A DNA stretch of 64,000 nucleotides, from positions 1 to 64,000 of the forward strand of contig JAIBBU010000016.1 in assembly GCA_019694515.1 (NCBI GenBank), written 5' to 3'. The notes beneath the pieces are model-generated. The model was given only the letters and a program-made list of their open reading frames with translations, made no database searches and was not told where the DNA came from. Numbering within the stretch: position 1 is the stretch's first letter; every line of letters begins with the position of its first letter. Origin of the DNA: Oligoflexia bacterium. Lineage in GTDB: Bacteria > Bdellovibrionota_C > UBA2361 > JBGSMV01. Both the position numbers and the translations under genes were made by a program. Positions 37,756 to 46,017 of this stretch are shown here, in pieces.

Positions 37756-38217
37756 ATGGCCAGGGAGGATAGCGACGCATCCGCGCAAGAGGGTGTGAAC
37801 TTCAAAGACTATCGCTGCCATGTCTTGCGAAAGCATGGCTGGAACTCCACTCCACAATTCCACGAGGATTGCATTCCTGGTAATGTTCCACCCGAGATCG
37901 GACAGTCCAAGGTATCAAGCAGCTTCTCCTCCCCCGGAGCAATGTGGGGAGCGAGAATGCACTTCATGCAGAAGATGGAGTCCGAGATGAAAAGGATGGA
38001 GCAGGAGATCCTGGCGGGTCGTCATAGAACTGAATGGTCTGCGGTAGTCGATCTGCCTTACTCCATAGGCAGTGGCAAGATCGCAATCGACTCCCAGGTT
38101 GTCGAAGTCACGGAAGTTACTTCAGTTCGATTCGTATTCGAGTACCAAAATGGTGCTTGGTACGAAACAACTGCCTACCCCAACGTTAGGGCACATCATA
38201 GAAAGATGAACCCGTAG
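37756..38217 (+). CDS. Island protein A, copy 1 (5'-truncated paralogue)
   Basis: This 153-residue protein is unrecognised. From residue about 14 it aligns end to end with the gene at 41707-42294 (shared segments KDYRCHVLRKHGW/KEYPCHALRKHGW, GNVPPEIGQ, MWGARMHFMQ, EQEILAGR, LPYS). Copy 2 has about 50 more residues at its N-terminus, so this copy was probably cut at the island edge near 37790 and given a new start. A weak amphipathic helix is formed by MQKMESEMKRMEQE. It is followed 15 bp later by gene B. Confidence 0.65.
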   Translation: MAREDSDASAQEGVNFKDYRCHVLRKHGWNSTPQFHEDCIPGNVPPEIGQSKVSSSFSSPGAMWGARMHFMQKMESEMKRMEQEILAGRHRTEWSAVVDLPYSIGSGKIAIDSQVVEVTEVTSVRFVFEYQNGAWYETTAYPNVRAHHRKMNP

Positions 38218-38232
38218 ATAAGGAGCAGGATT

Positions 38233-38541
38233 ATGTGTGGATGGGATCAATATGAGATACAGCAAGGTTTGATCGGATCCTTCCACCCTGATTCTTCGAG
38301 GGAGAGGGCGGTAGAGAAGGTCGCGGAATTCCGTTCTTCTCTTCCCCAGCTATTCGAGAAATTCAAGGAACAGCTCCGCGCCTACCTCGCCGACCCCTCG
38401 ATGACTTTCCAAGAGAAGGCTGAAGAGGGGCTGGACTGGGTATTCGGCGAGGACAGCGAAGCACACCTCCGCTGGATCTGGAGCGTCATGGCTCCCGACG
38501 AACCGTTCCCCGGAGAACATCTCTCCACCAAGAAGGGCTGA
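38233..38541 (+). CDS. Island protein B, copy 1
   Basis: This 102-residue acidic, mostly helical protein is unrecognised and is paralogous to 42301-42612. Shared parts are QQGLIG.FH, FKEQLRAY.ADPSM, KAEEGLD, and a last 20 residues that are identical (from SVMAPDEPFPGEHL on). AAGGAG lies 7 bases upstream of the ATG. It always lies between A and the zinc-ribbon gene, so A-B-C behaves as one module. Confidence 0.7.
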   Translation: MCGWDQYEIQQGLIGSFHPDSSRERAVEKVAEFRSSLPQLFEKFKEQLRAYLADPSMTFQEKAEEGLDWVFGEDSEAHLRWIWSVMAPDEPFPGEHLSTKKG

Positions 38542-38783
38542 CCAACGGGAGATTCGCTCGCGCGGATTTCGAGAAAGGAGCTCCTCTTGGAAAGGGGGAG
38601 AACCCGGCGGGTCTTCAAGCGTAACTGCAAGGGGTGCGGTAAACCCTTTACGGTTACCGAGGATACCGTCAACGGTGACGTGGCCCGGGGGCTCTCTGCC
38701 CCCAGCCGATGTCAGGAATGCCGGAAGAGTCATTCCGGATTTCTGAACAACATCGGCGCAGGCTACTTCCAACAGAGAAAGCC
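38478..38783 (+). repeat. Duplicated 306-bp segment, copy 1 (~97% identical to 42549-42854)
   Basis: The end of gene B, the B-C spacer and the first 66 codons of C match the second copy with only about ten differences, by eye. Upstream, in A and the rest of B, identity drops to roughly 70-75%. The downstream edge at 38783 is sharp. Confidence 0.85.
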
Positions 38784-38886
38784 CCTTCCGAAGCGGCCAA
38801 AATGCAGCTTTGTTAACGATGTTCACAATTGTTCCGGCAGAGATGGGCGATTGTATCTATTACCAGCAATGCCAAACAATTTCTGA
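38587..38886 (+). pseudogene. Truncated zinc-ribbon N-terminus of the island helicase (copy 1)
   Basis: The first 66 residues (to FQQRKP) are identical in pattern to the start of the 1074-residue helicase at 42658, including the four Cys of a zinc ribbon (C14, C17, C42, C45). After 38783 the similarity ends abruptly and 33 unrelated residues lead to a stop. The helicase domains are thus absent. It starts at TTG, with GGAG 6 bases upstream inside the palindrome AGGAGCTCCT. It may still make a 99-residue zinc-ribbon protein, so it is either a remnant or a separate small partner. Confidence 0.7.
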
Positions 38887-38995
38887 CCGCACCGGGCCGT
38901 GGAGAAAGAAACGATCGAGAAAGGTAACAGGAGCTTCCGTACTTCCCGACCCCGGAGCACTTGCACAAGCGAGCGGGTGACGAGCGGCGATGGTT

Positions 38996-39125
38996 ACATC
39001 TCTAAGATGTGACAGACTCGTTGACTTTACTAGTTCCCTCTTGTCTGATCACTTGGCTGTTTCACAGCAATCATTCCGGCTTCTGCCGGATTGCCGGTTC
39101 TTTCTCATACGAAGAGAGGTAGAAG
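38996..39125 (+). promoter_or_regulatory. Probable promoter and leader hairpin for genes D-E-F
   Basis: A TTGACT at 39021-39026 is 17 bases from TCTGAT at 39044-39049. A 6-3-6 inverted repeat ACATCTCTAAGATGT lies at 38996-39010, just upstream. A leader hairpin TCCGGC-TTCT-GCCGGA lies at 39075-39090, before the AGAGAGG ribosome site. The -10 match is weak, so this is a suggestion. Confidence 0.4.
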
Positions 39126-40241
39126 ATGCGAAGGGTTAACGATCGCCTTGCGATCTATGAGCGGTACGTGCAGGTCTTCGAAGACACTGCGCATAACCAC
39201 TCAGGTAAGAAACAGACGCAGCGGGGCTGGACCCCGTATCGCTTCTGTAGTGAAGACTGGCTTCTCGCAGTCACAGTAGCCCGATCGTCGAGGGAGAGGT
39301 ATGACATGGGCCTATTCGTGTCCGAAGATCACGCTCTCTTTGAGCGTGACTCCGGCCTAATGGCCGCCCTCTCCTTTCACCTCGCTGACGCGCTGCGCCG
39401 CACAGGCAAGATGGAACTCCGATTCTTCGGCAAAGAGGATCTCGCAGATTGCACGCTGGAGAGCGGTTTCGAGCCGTCAATTCCAGCTGCGATCCGGCGC
39501 TTTGCCAAGGAACACGGTATCGAACTTCGGAGCCGCAGACATATCAGCGACTCCGAGGGACGCAAGCTGTATTTGGCATTGGCGCGGTTCTCAGAATCCT
39601 TGCGGACCGCGCTCGACGAGCGTCAACTTCCCAGCGTGGAGGCCGCATTTCTCGCTCATCGCGGAGTGTGGTCGCCTACAGCGCTTGAAGTTTTGGCGCG
39701 CTATTCGTCGAACCCCGAGGCTGTGCTTACGGGGCGACTCGTTCCGGAACAATGGATCGAGTTCAAACGCGAGCTCTTGTTGTTGCGTTTGGCTTTGACC
39801 GCCGAAAGGGTGCTCACCCTCTTCGAGCTCGATCAGGACGATGCGCTTCGGCCCCTCAAGGTCGAAGTGCTGAATCCGATCGAGCTTCGAATCACCTGCT
39901 CGGATGAGATCTCTCTCGCTTGCGAATACGGGCAGCGCTTCAAGGCGCTGCCCGGCGTGCCGATCGTAGTACGGCTTTGCCCCTACGAGCAGCACGGCTA
40001 CGAGCGAGTCTGGTCTGAGCTCGACTGGAGTAACGACGACAACCATCCGATCCTCCTCGCTTGCACGAAAGATCTGGACTGGGCCGGCCCGGTCTGCTGG
40101 CTCGGTCTGAGCAGCAAAGCGGAAAGCCGCCTCTCGGTGCTCAAGCTGATCGACACGCTGGATGAGCTGGATGGTGAGATTCTGGTACGCCTCAAACGTG
40201 CCGCCACCACGCGAGTGGGGCTGGAGGGCCGTGGAGAATGA
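39126..40241 (+). CDS. Island protein D, uncharacterised
   Basis: This 371-residue soluble protein has no motif that I recognise. It is charged, with alternating helix and strand patterns, and there are no Cys clusters, P-loop or membrane segments. AGAGAGG lies 6 bases before the ATG. Its stop overlaps the ATG of gene E (ATGA), indicating coupling. D, E and F form one transcription unit ending in a strong terminator, placed between the two A-B-C modules. Confidence 0.65.
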   Translation: MRRVNDRLAIYERYVQVFEDTAHNHSGKKQTQRGWTPYRFCSEDWLLAVTVARSSRERYDMGLFVSEDHALFERDSGLMAALSFHLADALRRTGKMELRFFGKEDLADCTLESGFEPSIPAAIRRFAKEHGIELRSRRHISDSEGRKLYLALARFSESLRTALDERQLPSVEAAFLAHRGVWSPTALEVLARYSSNPEAVLTGRLVPEQWIEFKRELLLLRLALTAERVLTLFELDQDDALRPLKVEVLNPIELRITCSDEISLACEYGQRFKALPGVPIVVRLCPYEQHGYERVWSELDWSNDDNHPILLACTKDLDWAGPVCWLGLSSKAESRLSVLKLIDTLDELDGEILVRLKRAATTRVGLEGRGE

Positions 40242-40909
40242 CCTTTGTCAAACTGACGGCGGTGGCAGTACCTCCGGCAGCTTGGGAAAATTTTCCAAAT
40301 GACCGTCCATTGACCTTCCTGGCTGAAGACGCTGAAGCTATGCGGCGGCGTATGGGCAAGGGAGTCGATGTGGCGGTACAGCGGGGACTTTTCCTGCAGC
40401 TCGCCCGGAGACTCGATGCGCTAGCATTGGCCTGCGCCGAGTCCAACGAGAATGCGTTCAAGGTTGAATGGGCTGGCAGCGCGGCGGAGGCCGCGCTGCA
40501 CGCTCATTCCCTGGTCGAGCAACAGGCGGCGCGGGTTCCTCGGGCTAAAGCGCCGGAACCTGCCAAGCCTATGTCAATCTGGAAACGAATTCTGGATTGG
40601 GTTGTCGGCAGGTTCAGCAAACCCGTTGCGGTGAAGAAGGAAGCTCAGAAAGAAGTCGAACTCGCGAAGATCGCGCAGCTCGAGAACAAAACGATCTTCT
40701 TTCCCCGCGAGGTATCGGCTCTCGCCGGATTCTACGCCTCCAAGGGCGTGGCAGCCTGGCGGGAGGAGCTTGAAGCGTCAGCCGGAGGTGAAGAACGAAG
40801 CATCGCTGTATATCTGACTCAAATGCGTGATTTTTTGGCGCGTGCGAGTCAGGATCGTTGCGCAGTGCTTCTGATCCTGGACCTGGCTCTCCCTAAGGAG
40901 GTGGCGTGA
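40238..40909 (+). CDS. Island protein E, uncharacterised
   Basis: This 223-residue protein is unrecognised. The first half is helical and Ala-rich. A short amphipathic segment, MSIWKRILDWVVGRFSKP (about 112-129), could touch membrane. A KKEAQKEVELAKIAQLENK coiled-coil-like helix follows. It overlaps gene D by 4 bp and is followed 1 bp later by gene F, so the three are very probably made together. Confidence 0.6.
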   Translation: MTFVKLTAVAVPPAAWENFPNDRPLTFLAEDAEAMRRRMGKGVDVAVQRGLFLQLARRLDALALACAESNENAFKVEWAGSAAEAALHAHSLVEQQAARVPRAKAPEPAKPMSIWKRILDWVVGRFSKPVAVKKEAQKEVELAKIAQLENKTIFFPREVSALAGFYASKGVAAWREELEASAGGEERSIAVYLTQMRDFLARASQDRCAVLLILDLALPKEVA

Positions 40910-40910
40910 A

Positions 40911-41564
40911 ATGGAAACAATCCCCCCCTCCTGGGAGCAGGCCAGGAGCAAGCTACTGCGTGAAATGCGGAGTGCCATCACCAGCGGCGAACCGGCCGCG
41001 GTGAATCTGAGCATCCCCAAACACACGGCTACGGCTTACTGCCTCCGGCAGTTGGCCTACGATCCGTCGTTGAAGGGACGATTTCTGCCTGTGGTGTTCA
41101 ATGACGGCGCAAAGCCATCCCCGTTCCCGACAGGGATTTTGGAGGATGGTCACGCCGCATCCGAGCCAGGTGCGGTTCTTCGTGTAGGGTTGATGAGTTT
41201 CCGGCATCCCGAGCTCGACTATCTGGTCGACCTCTATGTGTGCCGTAATCTCGAAATCGCCCGCCTCTCCGCAACTGCGGAGGTGGAGGAGTACGCATTC
41301 CGCCGAGCGCTTGAAACACTCGGCGCTCCCGAGATGAATCGTGACATCGTGGTGGAGGTATATCACACCGGCCTTGAGCCGATGGTGGTGGGCTTCTACC
41401 GTGGTGTGACCGAGGTACTTAGGCGCCGGGCCGCGGCGGGCAAAGCCAGGAACCTGGTAATCCGGCCGCGGCTATTTGCCGGCGAAGCGACCCACGAGAA
41501 CCTCACCCCGGGATCCCCCGGGGCCAATCCTGGGAACTATATCCGCTGCATTGATTGGAGGTAA
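40911..41564 (+). CDS. Island protein F, uncharacterised
   Basis: This 217-residue mixed alpha/beta protein is unrecognised. Its start has AAGGAGG 9 bases upstream. Segments such as ATAYCLRQLAYDPSLKGRFL and DIVVEVYHTGLEPMVVGFYRGV are well-ordered strands and helices without catalytic signatures. It is the last gene of the D-E-F unit. A strong intrinsic terminator follows at 41581. Confidence 0.65.
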   Translation: METIPPSWEQARSKLLREMRSAITSGEPAAVNLSIPKHTATAYCLRQLAYDPSLKGRFLPVVFNDGAKPSPFPTGILEDGHAASEPGAVLRVGLMSFRHPELDYLVDLYVCRNLEIARLSATAEVEEYAFRRALETLGAPEMNRDIVVEVYHTGLEPMVVGFYRGVTEVLRRRAAAGKARNLVIRPRLFAGEATHENLTPGSPGANPGNYIRCIDWR

Positions 41565-41580
41565 CGGAACTCTTCGCAAT

Positions 41581-41615
41581 AGGAAAAGGGCGGGTAACAC
41601 TCCCGTCCTTTTCCT
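41581..41615 (+). terminator. Intrinsic terminator after gene F
   Basis: The left arm AGGAAAAGGGCGGG pairs with CCCGTCCTTTTCCT over 14 bp with one G-U, around the 7-base loop TAACACT. The T-run falls inside the right arm. It closes the D-E-F unit. Confidence 0.75.
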
Positions 41616-41632
41616 CAATGGTTCTCGTGAAA

Positions 41633-41701
41633 TGGAGACTCACGCAGACAAGGCGTCTCCACAAATGTCCCAAAGGTTAGGTGCTTCGGCACCAACGGAG
41701 G
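41633..41701 (+). promoter_or_regulatory. Structured leader before gene A copy 2
   Basis: Two hairpins precede the start. TGGAGAC (41633-41639) pairs with GTCTCCA (41655-41661). GGTGC-TTCG-GCACC (41680-41693) has the extra-stable UUCG tetraloop. The ribosome site CGGAGG follows at 41696-41701, 5 bases before the GTG. With the terminator upstream, this looks like a regulated leader or processing site. Confidence 0.5.
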
Positions 41702-41706
41702 TTCTA

Positions 41707-42294
41707 GTGTCAATATGTACGAATCAGGGGTCCAAAGAGGACCTCAAGCGTACGATCTGGAACACGTCGCACAGGAGTCAGGAGCGGATGTGCCGCCGGT
41801 TCTTCGAAAAGAAGTACCGCGTCAAGTTCTTCAGGCCGGTGGTTTGGAGAACGAAAGGCGGCGTCACCTTCAAGGAGTATCCCTGCCACGCCTTGCGCAA
41901 GCACGGTTGGCAGGCCACACCACAATTCCACGAAGATCGCATTCGTGGTAATGTTCCACCCGAGATCGGGCAGCACAATGTGTCAAGCGGCTTCTCCTCC
42001 CCCGGTACAATGTGGGGAGCGAGGATGCACTTCATGCAACAGATGGAGTCAAAGATGAAGCAGGTGGAACAGGAGATCCTGGCGGGCAGAAGGCGGCCCA
42101 TCTGGTCTGCTACGGTCGAATTGCCGTACTCAGTGGGGTACGGCAAAATGTTGATCGGTTCGCAGATCGTTGATGTGAAGGGAATCACCTCCGTTCGCCT
42201 CGCCTTCGAGTACGATAACGGAGTGTGGTATGAGAAGAGCGCATTTCCCAATGCGAGACATCATCTTTCGCAGACGCCCTTAACGAAAGGATAG
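41707..42294 (+). CDS. Island protein A, copy 2 (full length)
   Basis: This protein has about 195 residues. The GTG at 41707 is chosen because GGAGG lies 5 bases upstream and the leader hairpins end just before it; a longer reading frame begins upstream inside gene F and the terminator. The first 55 residues are basic (KRTIWNTSHRSQERMCRRFFEKKYRVKFFRP) and absent from copy 1, suggesting nucleic-acid binding. The remainder matches copy 1. It is followed 6 bp later by gene B. The function is unknown. Confidence 0.65.
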   Translation: MSICTNQGSKEDLKRTIWNTSHRSQERMCRRFFEKKYRVKFFRPVVWRTKGGVTFKEYPCHALRKHGWQATPQFHEDRIRGNVPPEIGQHNVSSGFSSPGTMWGARMHFMQQMESKMKQVEQEILAGRRRPIWSATVELPYSVGYGKMLIGSQIVDVKGITSVRLAFEYDNGVWYEKSAFPNARHHLSQTPLTKG

Positions 42295-42300
42295 AGAACG

Positions 42301-42612
42301 ATGGCTACGTGGACGTTGGACGACATCCAACAGGGCCTCATTGGCTATTTCCACTTCGATGACTCACACGAGGCATCGATTGAGGCGATAGCGAGACTTC
42401 GCTCCGAGAGTCCTCATCTCTTTGAGGATTTCAAGGAACAGCTTCGCGCTTACATGGCAGACCCTTCGATGTCCTTCAAGGAGAAGGCCGAGGAGGGTTT
42501 GGATTCGTTCTTCGGCGAGGAGAAGGGCGAAGCTTACCTTCGCCGAGTCTGGAGCGTCATGGCTCCCGACGAACCGTTCCCCGGAGAACATCTCTCCACC
42601 AAGAAGGGCTGA
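42301..42612 (+). CDS. Island protein B, copy 2
   Basis: This 103-residue acidic helical protein is paralogous to 38233-38541. AAAGGATAGAG lies upstream of the ATG. The C-terminal 20 residues are identical in both copies, the rest about 65% similar. It sits directly before the helicase gene with a 45-bp spacer containing the AGGAGCTCCT palindrome. It could be a helicase-binding regulator, by position only. Confidence 0.7.
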   Translation: MATWTLDDIQQGLIGYFHFDDSHEASIEAIARLRSESPHLFEDFKEQLRAYMADPSMSFKEKAEEGLDSFFGEEKGEAYLRRVWSVMAPDEPFPGEHLSTKKG

Positions 42613-42854
42613 CCAACGGGAGATTCGCTCGCGCGGATCTCCAGAGAGGAGCTCCTCTTGGAAAGGGGGAGAACCCGGCGGGTCTTCAAACGTAACTGCA
42701 AGGGGTGTGGTAAGCCCTTTACGGTTACAGAGGACACCGTCAACGGTGACGTGGCCCGGGGGCTCTCTGCCCCCAGCCGATGTCAGGAATGCCGGAAGAG
42801 TCATTCCGGATTTCTGAACAACATCGGCGCAGGCTACTTCCAACAGAGAAAGCC
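42549..42854 (+). repeat. Duplicated 306-bp segment, copy 2
   Basis: This is the partner of 38478-38783: the same length with about ten substitutions, covering the end of B, the spacer and the zinc-ribbon part of the helicase. Confidence 0.85.
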
Positions 42855-45800
42855 TGCTGTTCCGGATCCGCGCTGTGCGGGAAAGTTCGGGCTCGGCTAT
42901 CTGGATCACCCCGATCCCGAGGCCGGCGAAGAAAGTTACGATCCCGCACCAACGGCGGAACAGCTCGAAAGATTCAACATCATCAACCCTGCCGTCGAGA
43001 AGCTCGTCGCGAACCTCGAGAACCCTCAAGGCACGCGGGTGAGCATCCTGGTGGGTCCCACCGGAACTGGAAAGTCGGTATGGATGCCGCTGCAGCTGCT
43101 CAGGTCTTCAATCGGGCGTGAAGGACGGATTTTGGTGACGCAGCCCAGACTGGTGACGCTTCGCGCGGCATCGGGCAAAGGCGACGACACCACAACTCCG
43201 GGCTTCATCGCTACGAAGCTTCTTGGCGCAAGCGCGATCGGCGCGGGCCAGGAAATTGGGCTGCTGTACAGCGGCGAGGGCGGAAAGCAGGACCGTTACA
43301 CACGGCTGCTCTTCGCCACCGACGGCATTCTGATCCGGTGGATTCTTTCGGGGCAGCTGGGCCGTTTCAGCGTGATCGTGATCGACGAGGCGCACGAGCA
43401 GAGCACCAACATGGAGCTCATCTTCGCGCTGCTTCGTTATCACTTGCCGCTGTATCCGCGGCTTCGGCTGGTCATCGCCAGCGCCACCGTAGATGTCGAG
43501 CGTTTTCAGAACTACTTCGGCAATGGCGATCCGAACCAGGTGTTCGTGGCCATGCCGGAGGAACCTGCAACGCTTCGCACCATCTACGATCGCTGGCCCG
43601 ATGGCACTGAGGGGTACGCCGCCGGTATCGAAGGGCTGAAGCTTCCGCAGAAGCCCGATGAGATTCCAGCGGCAGTGGCTCTGATGGTCAAGGCTATTCG
43701 CACCCGGCCCGGGTTCACCAAGCTCGGGATGCCGGATGGCGATATGCTGGTGTTCGCGCCGACCATTAAGCTCGTAGAACGGTGCGTGGAAGCGATCCGC
43801 GCTGGTTCTTCCAAGGATGTTGAGGTGCTCGCACTTCATGCCCAGACGGAGGACCAGGAACAGGACGCCTTTGATCGCAGCGAAAGACGGGCCAAAACGG
43901 CGCAAGATCGGGGGCAGGCTACCAAACCTCAGCGTATCATCGTGGCAACGAACTACGCGGAGACCTCGGTAACGCTTTCGAATCTGCGTTACGTCATCGA
44001 CAGCGGCTACATCATGGAGCCCTGCTGGAATCCGGAAACCTGCAGTATGGAGTATCTCACCCGGCGTCACAGCCGGGCTGGGTGCACCCAGCGCAAGGGC
44101 CGGGTCGGGCGCGTTCTGGATGGCGAAGTGTTCCGCCTGTACACGCAGGCGGACTTCGACAATCCGGAGCTGTTCCCGACGGCTCCACGTGCGGCTATCG
44201 CACGGGAATCGCTCGATCAGTTCCTGCTCTCCGCCAAGGCGGCTGGAGTGGTGGACCTCGAGTCCTTCCAGTGGTTGGGGTTCGACGCTGCCGATGCACG
44301 TCAGCAGCAGGAAAGGGATCGAGCGCGCAGCGCGCTGAAGAGGCGCGCGGTGATCGATGCCGACGGTGACGTCACGAATCGTGGGTTGGAACTCGAGGGG
44401 CTGCGGTCCAGTTCTTTGGACTGGTCGTATGCGATCTCGAACAGCGATGCGTTCGGATGCTCACTGGAGCTCGCTACGTTCATGGCCTTCAACGATCAAC
44501 CTGTTGATGCCCTGCAAGACGGCGACCGCGGAGTTCTGGCGCATGCGCGCTGGAGTCACGGTTGCTACGATGACCTCGAATACTACCTGCGCCTCTTTCA
44601 TCACTGGACCGCGGCGCGCAAGCTGCTGCGGGACGGCGACAAACTGAGGAGCTGGGCAGCATCGGAAGGTCTGAATGCGCGGGCGTTTCAGCTTGTGGAA
44701 CGCTCGCGTAAGCAGGGGCTGGCCGAATTCACCAAGAAGACCCACACCGATCCGACGGAACGGGCCCTGGATCTGGCGCGGCTTCACCGCGTCCGGTTGA
44801 TTTTGGGCCACAGCCTTCCGGAATGGATCTTTGTGCGGGACCGCTCAGCGGGAGCGCCGCTCGGACAGTTTGTGCCGCTTAACCCGGCGGATTGTCCCTG
44901 CAAGGTGCCGCTTTTCTTGGAGCGGGATTCGGCCTGCGCACTTCGCGACGACGTGGAGGCATTTGTGTGCGTCTCGCGGGTTAGCGTCGCAGGCAAGGTA
45001 TTCGCACGCCACGTTGTGCGCTTGGATGCGCGTTGGCTGACGCGGCTGCAGGCTTCTCTCGTGGGGTTGGTTGATCTCTACCGTGAAACTATGGTCGAGC
45101 CTCCTCCCTGCGCGACGAATGCCGCAGCACGGATCGAGGCGCTTCCGGCAGATCCTACGAACCTGAGCCAGTTCACCCCCGGAGCAATCTTGAATTTCAA
45201 GGTGCTGCAGTACCGGGGCAGCGGAACGGAGAAGGAACGTAAGAGTCTGTTGGTACGCGAGCTTGCGAGCAGCGCCGTCCTGTTGGTTAGACAGGAAGGA
45301 GGTTTGCTGGACGCAGGTGACCAGTTCCGGGCAGAGGTCGAAGGTCCGGACGAAACTGGTCTAGCTCTTCGCGTCACTCAGAAGCGGATCGCAGCGCTCT
45401 ATAAGTCGGGGACGGTCATCTCCGGCGAAAGAGTTAAGGTCGCCAAGTGGATCAAGGACGAGCAGACTCAGCTCGTGCGGGCCGCGCTGGTGGCGCTGGA
45501 ACCCGGGGTTGTGGGCTACATCCAGAGTTTCAAGGATGAGCGTTACAACGTCTGGTGGAGGGCCTTCGTTTCCGGACACGCCCGGTCTGTAGTGATTCGA
45601 AGCGTGGAGGGAGATCGCATTCGATTGGATCTCTATTTTCCCGAGCTGCAGATCGGGCAGACTTACTTGGGTGTAGTGACCGCTATGATCCCGAGCAAGG
45701 GCCGCTACGGCAATCAGGGTGCAAAGATTCTTTTCCATCCTAAGGCGACCGGAGCGGCTTTCTGGCGCACCTCAGGCCAGAATGCGATCGATGCTCTCTA

Positions 45801-45882
45801 CCCGAACAAGCCCGTATGGGTCGTGCTCACGGCCATGTACGAGCGCAACGGCAGGATGGTCTACGACCTGGTGCTGCGATAG
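42658..45882 (+). CDS. DEAH-box helicase (HrpA/Prp43-like) with N-terminal zinc ribbon
   Basis: This 1074-residue protein starts at TTG, with GGAG 6 bases upstream. A zinc ribbon holds Cys14, 17, 42 and 45. The helicase core has GPTGTGKS (about 132-139), TQPR, DEAH (243-246), SAT (about 277), ATNYAETSVTL (motif V) and QRKGRVGR (motif VI, about 478-485). This motif set is that of DEAH RNA helicases, with nucleotide-driven 3'-5' unwinding. A helicase-associated helical region follows. The last 250 residues are strand-rich (VLNFKV-like and GYIQSF, GQTYLGVVTAM) and may include OB/S1-like modules. It is the effector-like enzyme of the island, ending 27 bp before a strong terminator. Confidence 0.88.
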   Translation: MERGRTRRVFKRNCKGCGKPFTVTEDTVNGDVARGLSAPSRCQECRKSHSGFLNNIGAGYFQQRKPAVPDPRCAGKFGLGYLDHPDPEAGEESYDPAPTAEQLERFNIINPAVEKLVANLENPQGTRVSILVGPTGTGKSVWMPLQLLRSSIGREGRILVTQPRLVTLRAASGKGDDTTTPGFIATKLLGASAIGAGQEIGLLYSGEGGKQDRYTRLLFATDGILIRWILSGQLGRFSVIVIDEAHEQSTNMELIFALLRYHLPLYPRLRLVIASATVDVERFQNYFGNGDPNQVFVAMPEEPATLRTIYDRWPDGTEGYAAGIEGLKLPQKPDEIPAAVALMVKAIRTRPGFTKLGMPDGDMLVFAPTIKLVERCVEAIRAGSSKDVEVLALHAQTEDQEQDAFDRSERRAKTAQDRGQATKPQRIIVATNYAETSVTLSNLRYVIDSGYIMEPCWNPETCSMEYLTRRHSRAGCTQRKGRVGRVLDGEVFRLYTQADFDNPELFPTAPRAAIARESLDQFLLSAKAAGVVDLESFQWLGFDAADARQQQERDRARSALKRRAVIDADGDVTNRGLELEGLRSSSLDWSYAISNSDAFGCSLELATFMAFNDQPVDALQDGDRGVLAHARWSHGCYDDLEYYLRLFHHWTAARKLLRDGDKLRSWAASEGLNARAFQLVERSRKQGLAEFTKKTHTDPTERALDLARLHRVRLILGHSLPEWIFVRDRSAGAPLGQFVPLNPADCPCKVPLFLERDSACALRDDVEAFVCVSRVSVAGKVFARHVVRLDARWLTRLQASLVGLVDLYRETMVEPPPCATNAAARIEALPADPTNLSQFTPGAILNFKVLQYRGSGTEKERKSLLVRELASSAVLLVRQEGGLLDAGDQFRAEVEGPDETGLALRVTQKRIAALYKSGTVISGERVKVAKWIKDEQTQLVRAALVALEPGVVGYIQSFKDERYNVWWRAFVSGHARSVVIRSVEGDRIRLDLYFPELQIGQTYLGVVTAMIPSKGRYGNQGAKILFHPKATGAAFWRTSGQNAIDALYPNKPVWVVLTAMYERNGRMVYDLVLR

Positions 45883-45908
45883 GAGAATGACACAAGGTAA
45901 ATTTTCAT

Positions 45909-45959
45909 GGTTGGGGACTGGCTTTTGGGACGTAGCCAAAAAACGTCCCCACCTTTTTT
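45909..45959 (+). terminator. Intrinsic terminator after the helicase
   Basis: GGTTGGGGAC-TGGCT pairs with AGCCA and GTCCCCACC, and is followed by a run of six T. It closes the A-B-helicase transcription unit and marks the right edge of the island. Confidence 0.7.
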
Positions 45960-46017
45960 CAAAGCCTTCGTTGACGATGCTGGGAAGGAAACGGCTAGTT
46001 TTTTTTCGGGATCCGAT

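Noticed and set aside
41476..41706. Upstream extension of gene A2
   Set aside because: It reads through the end of gene F, the terminator and the leader hairpins; the GTG with GGAGG at 41707 is better.
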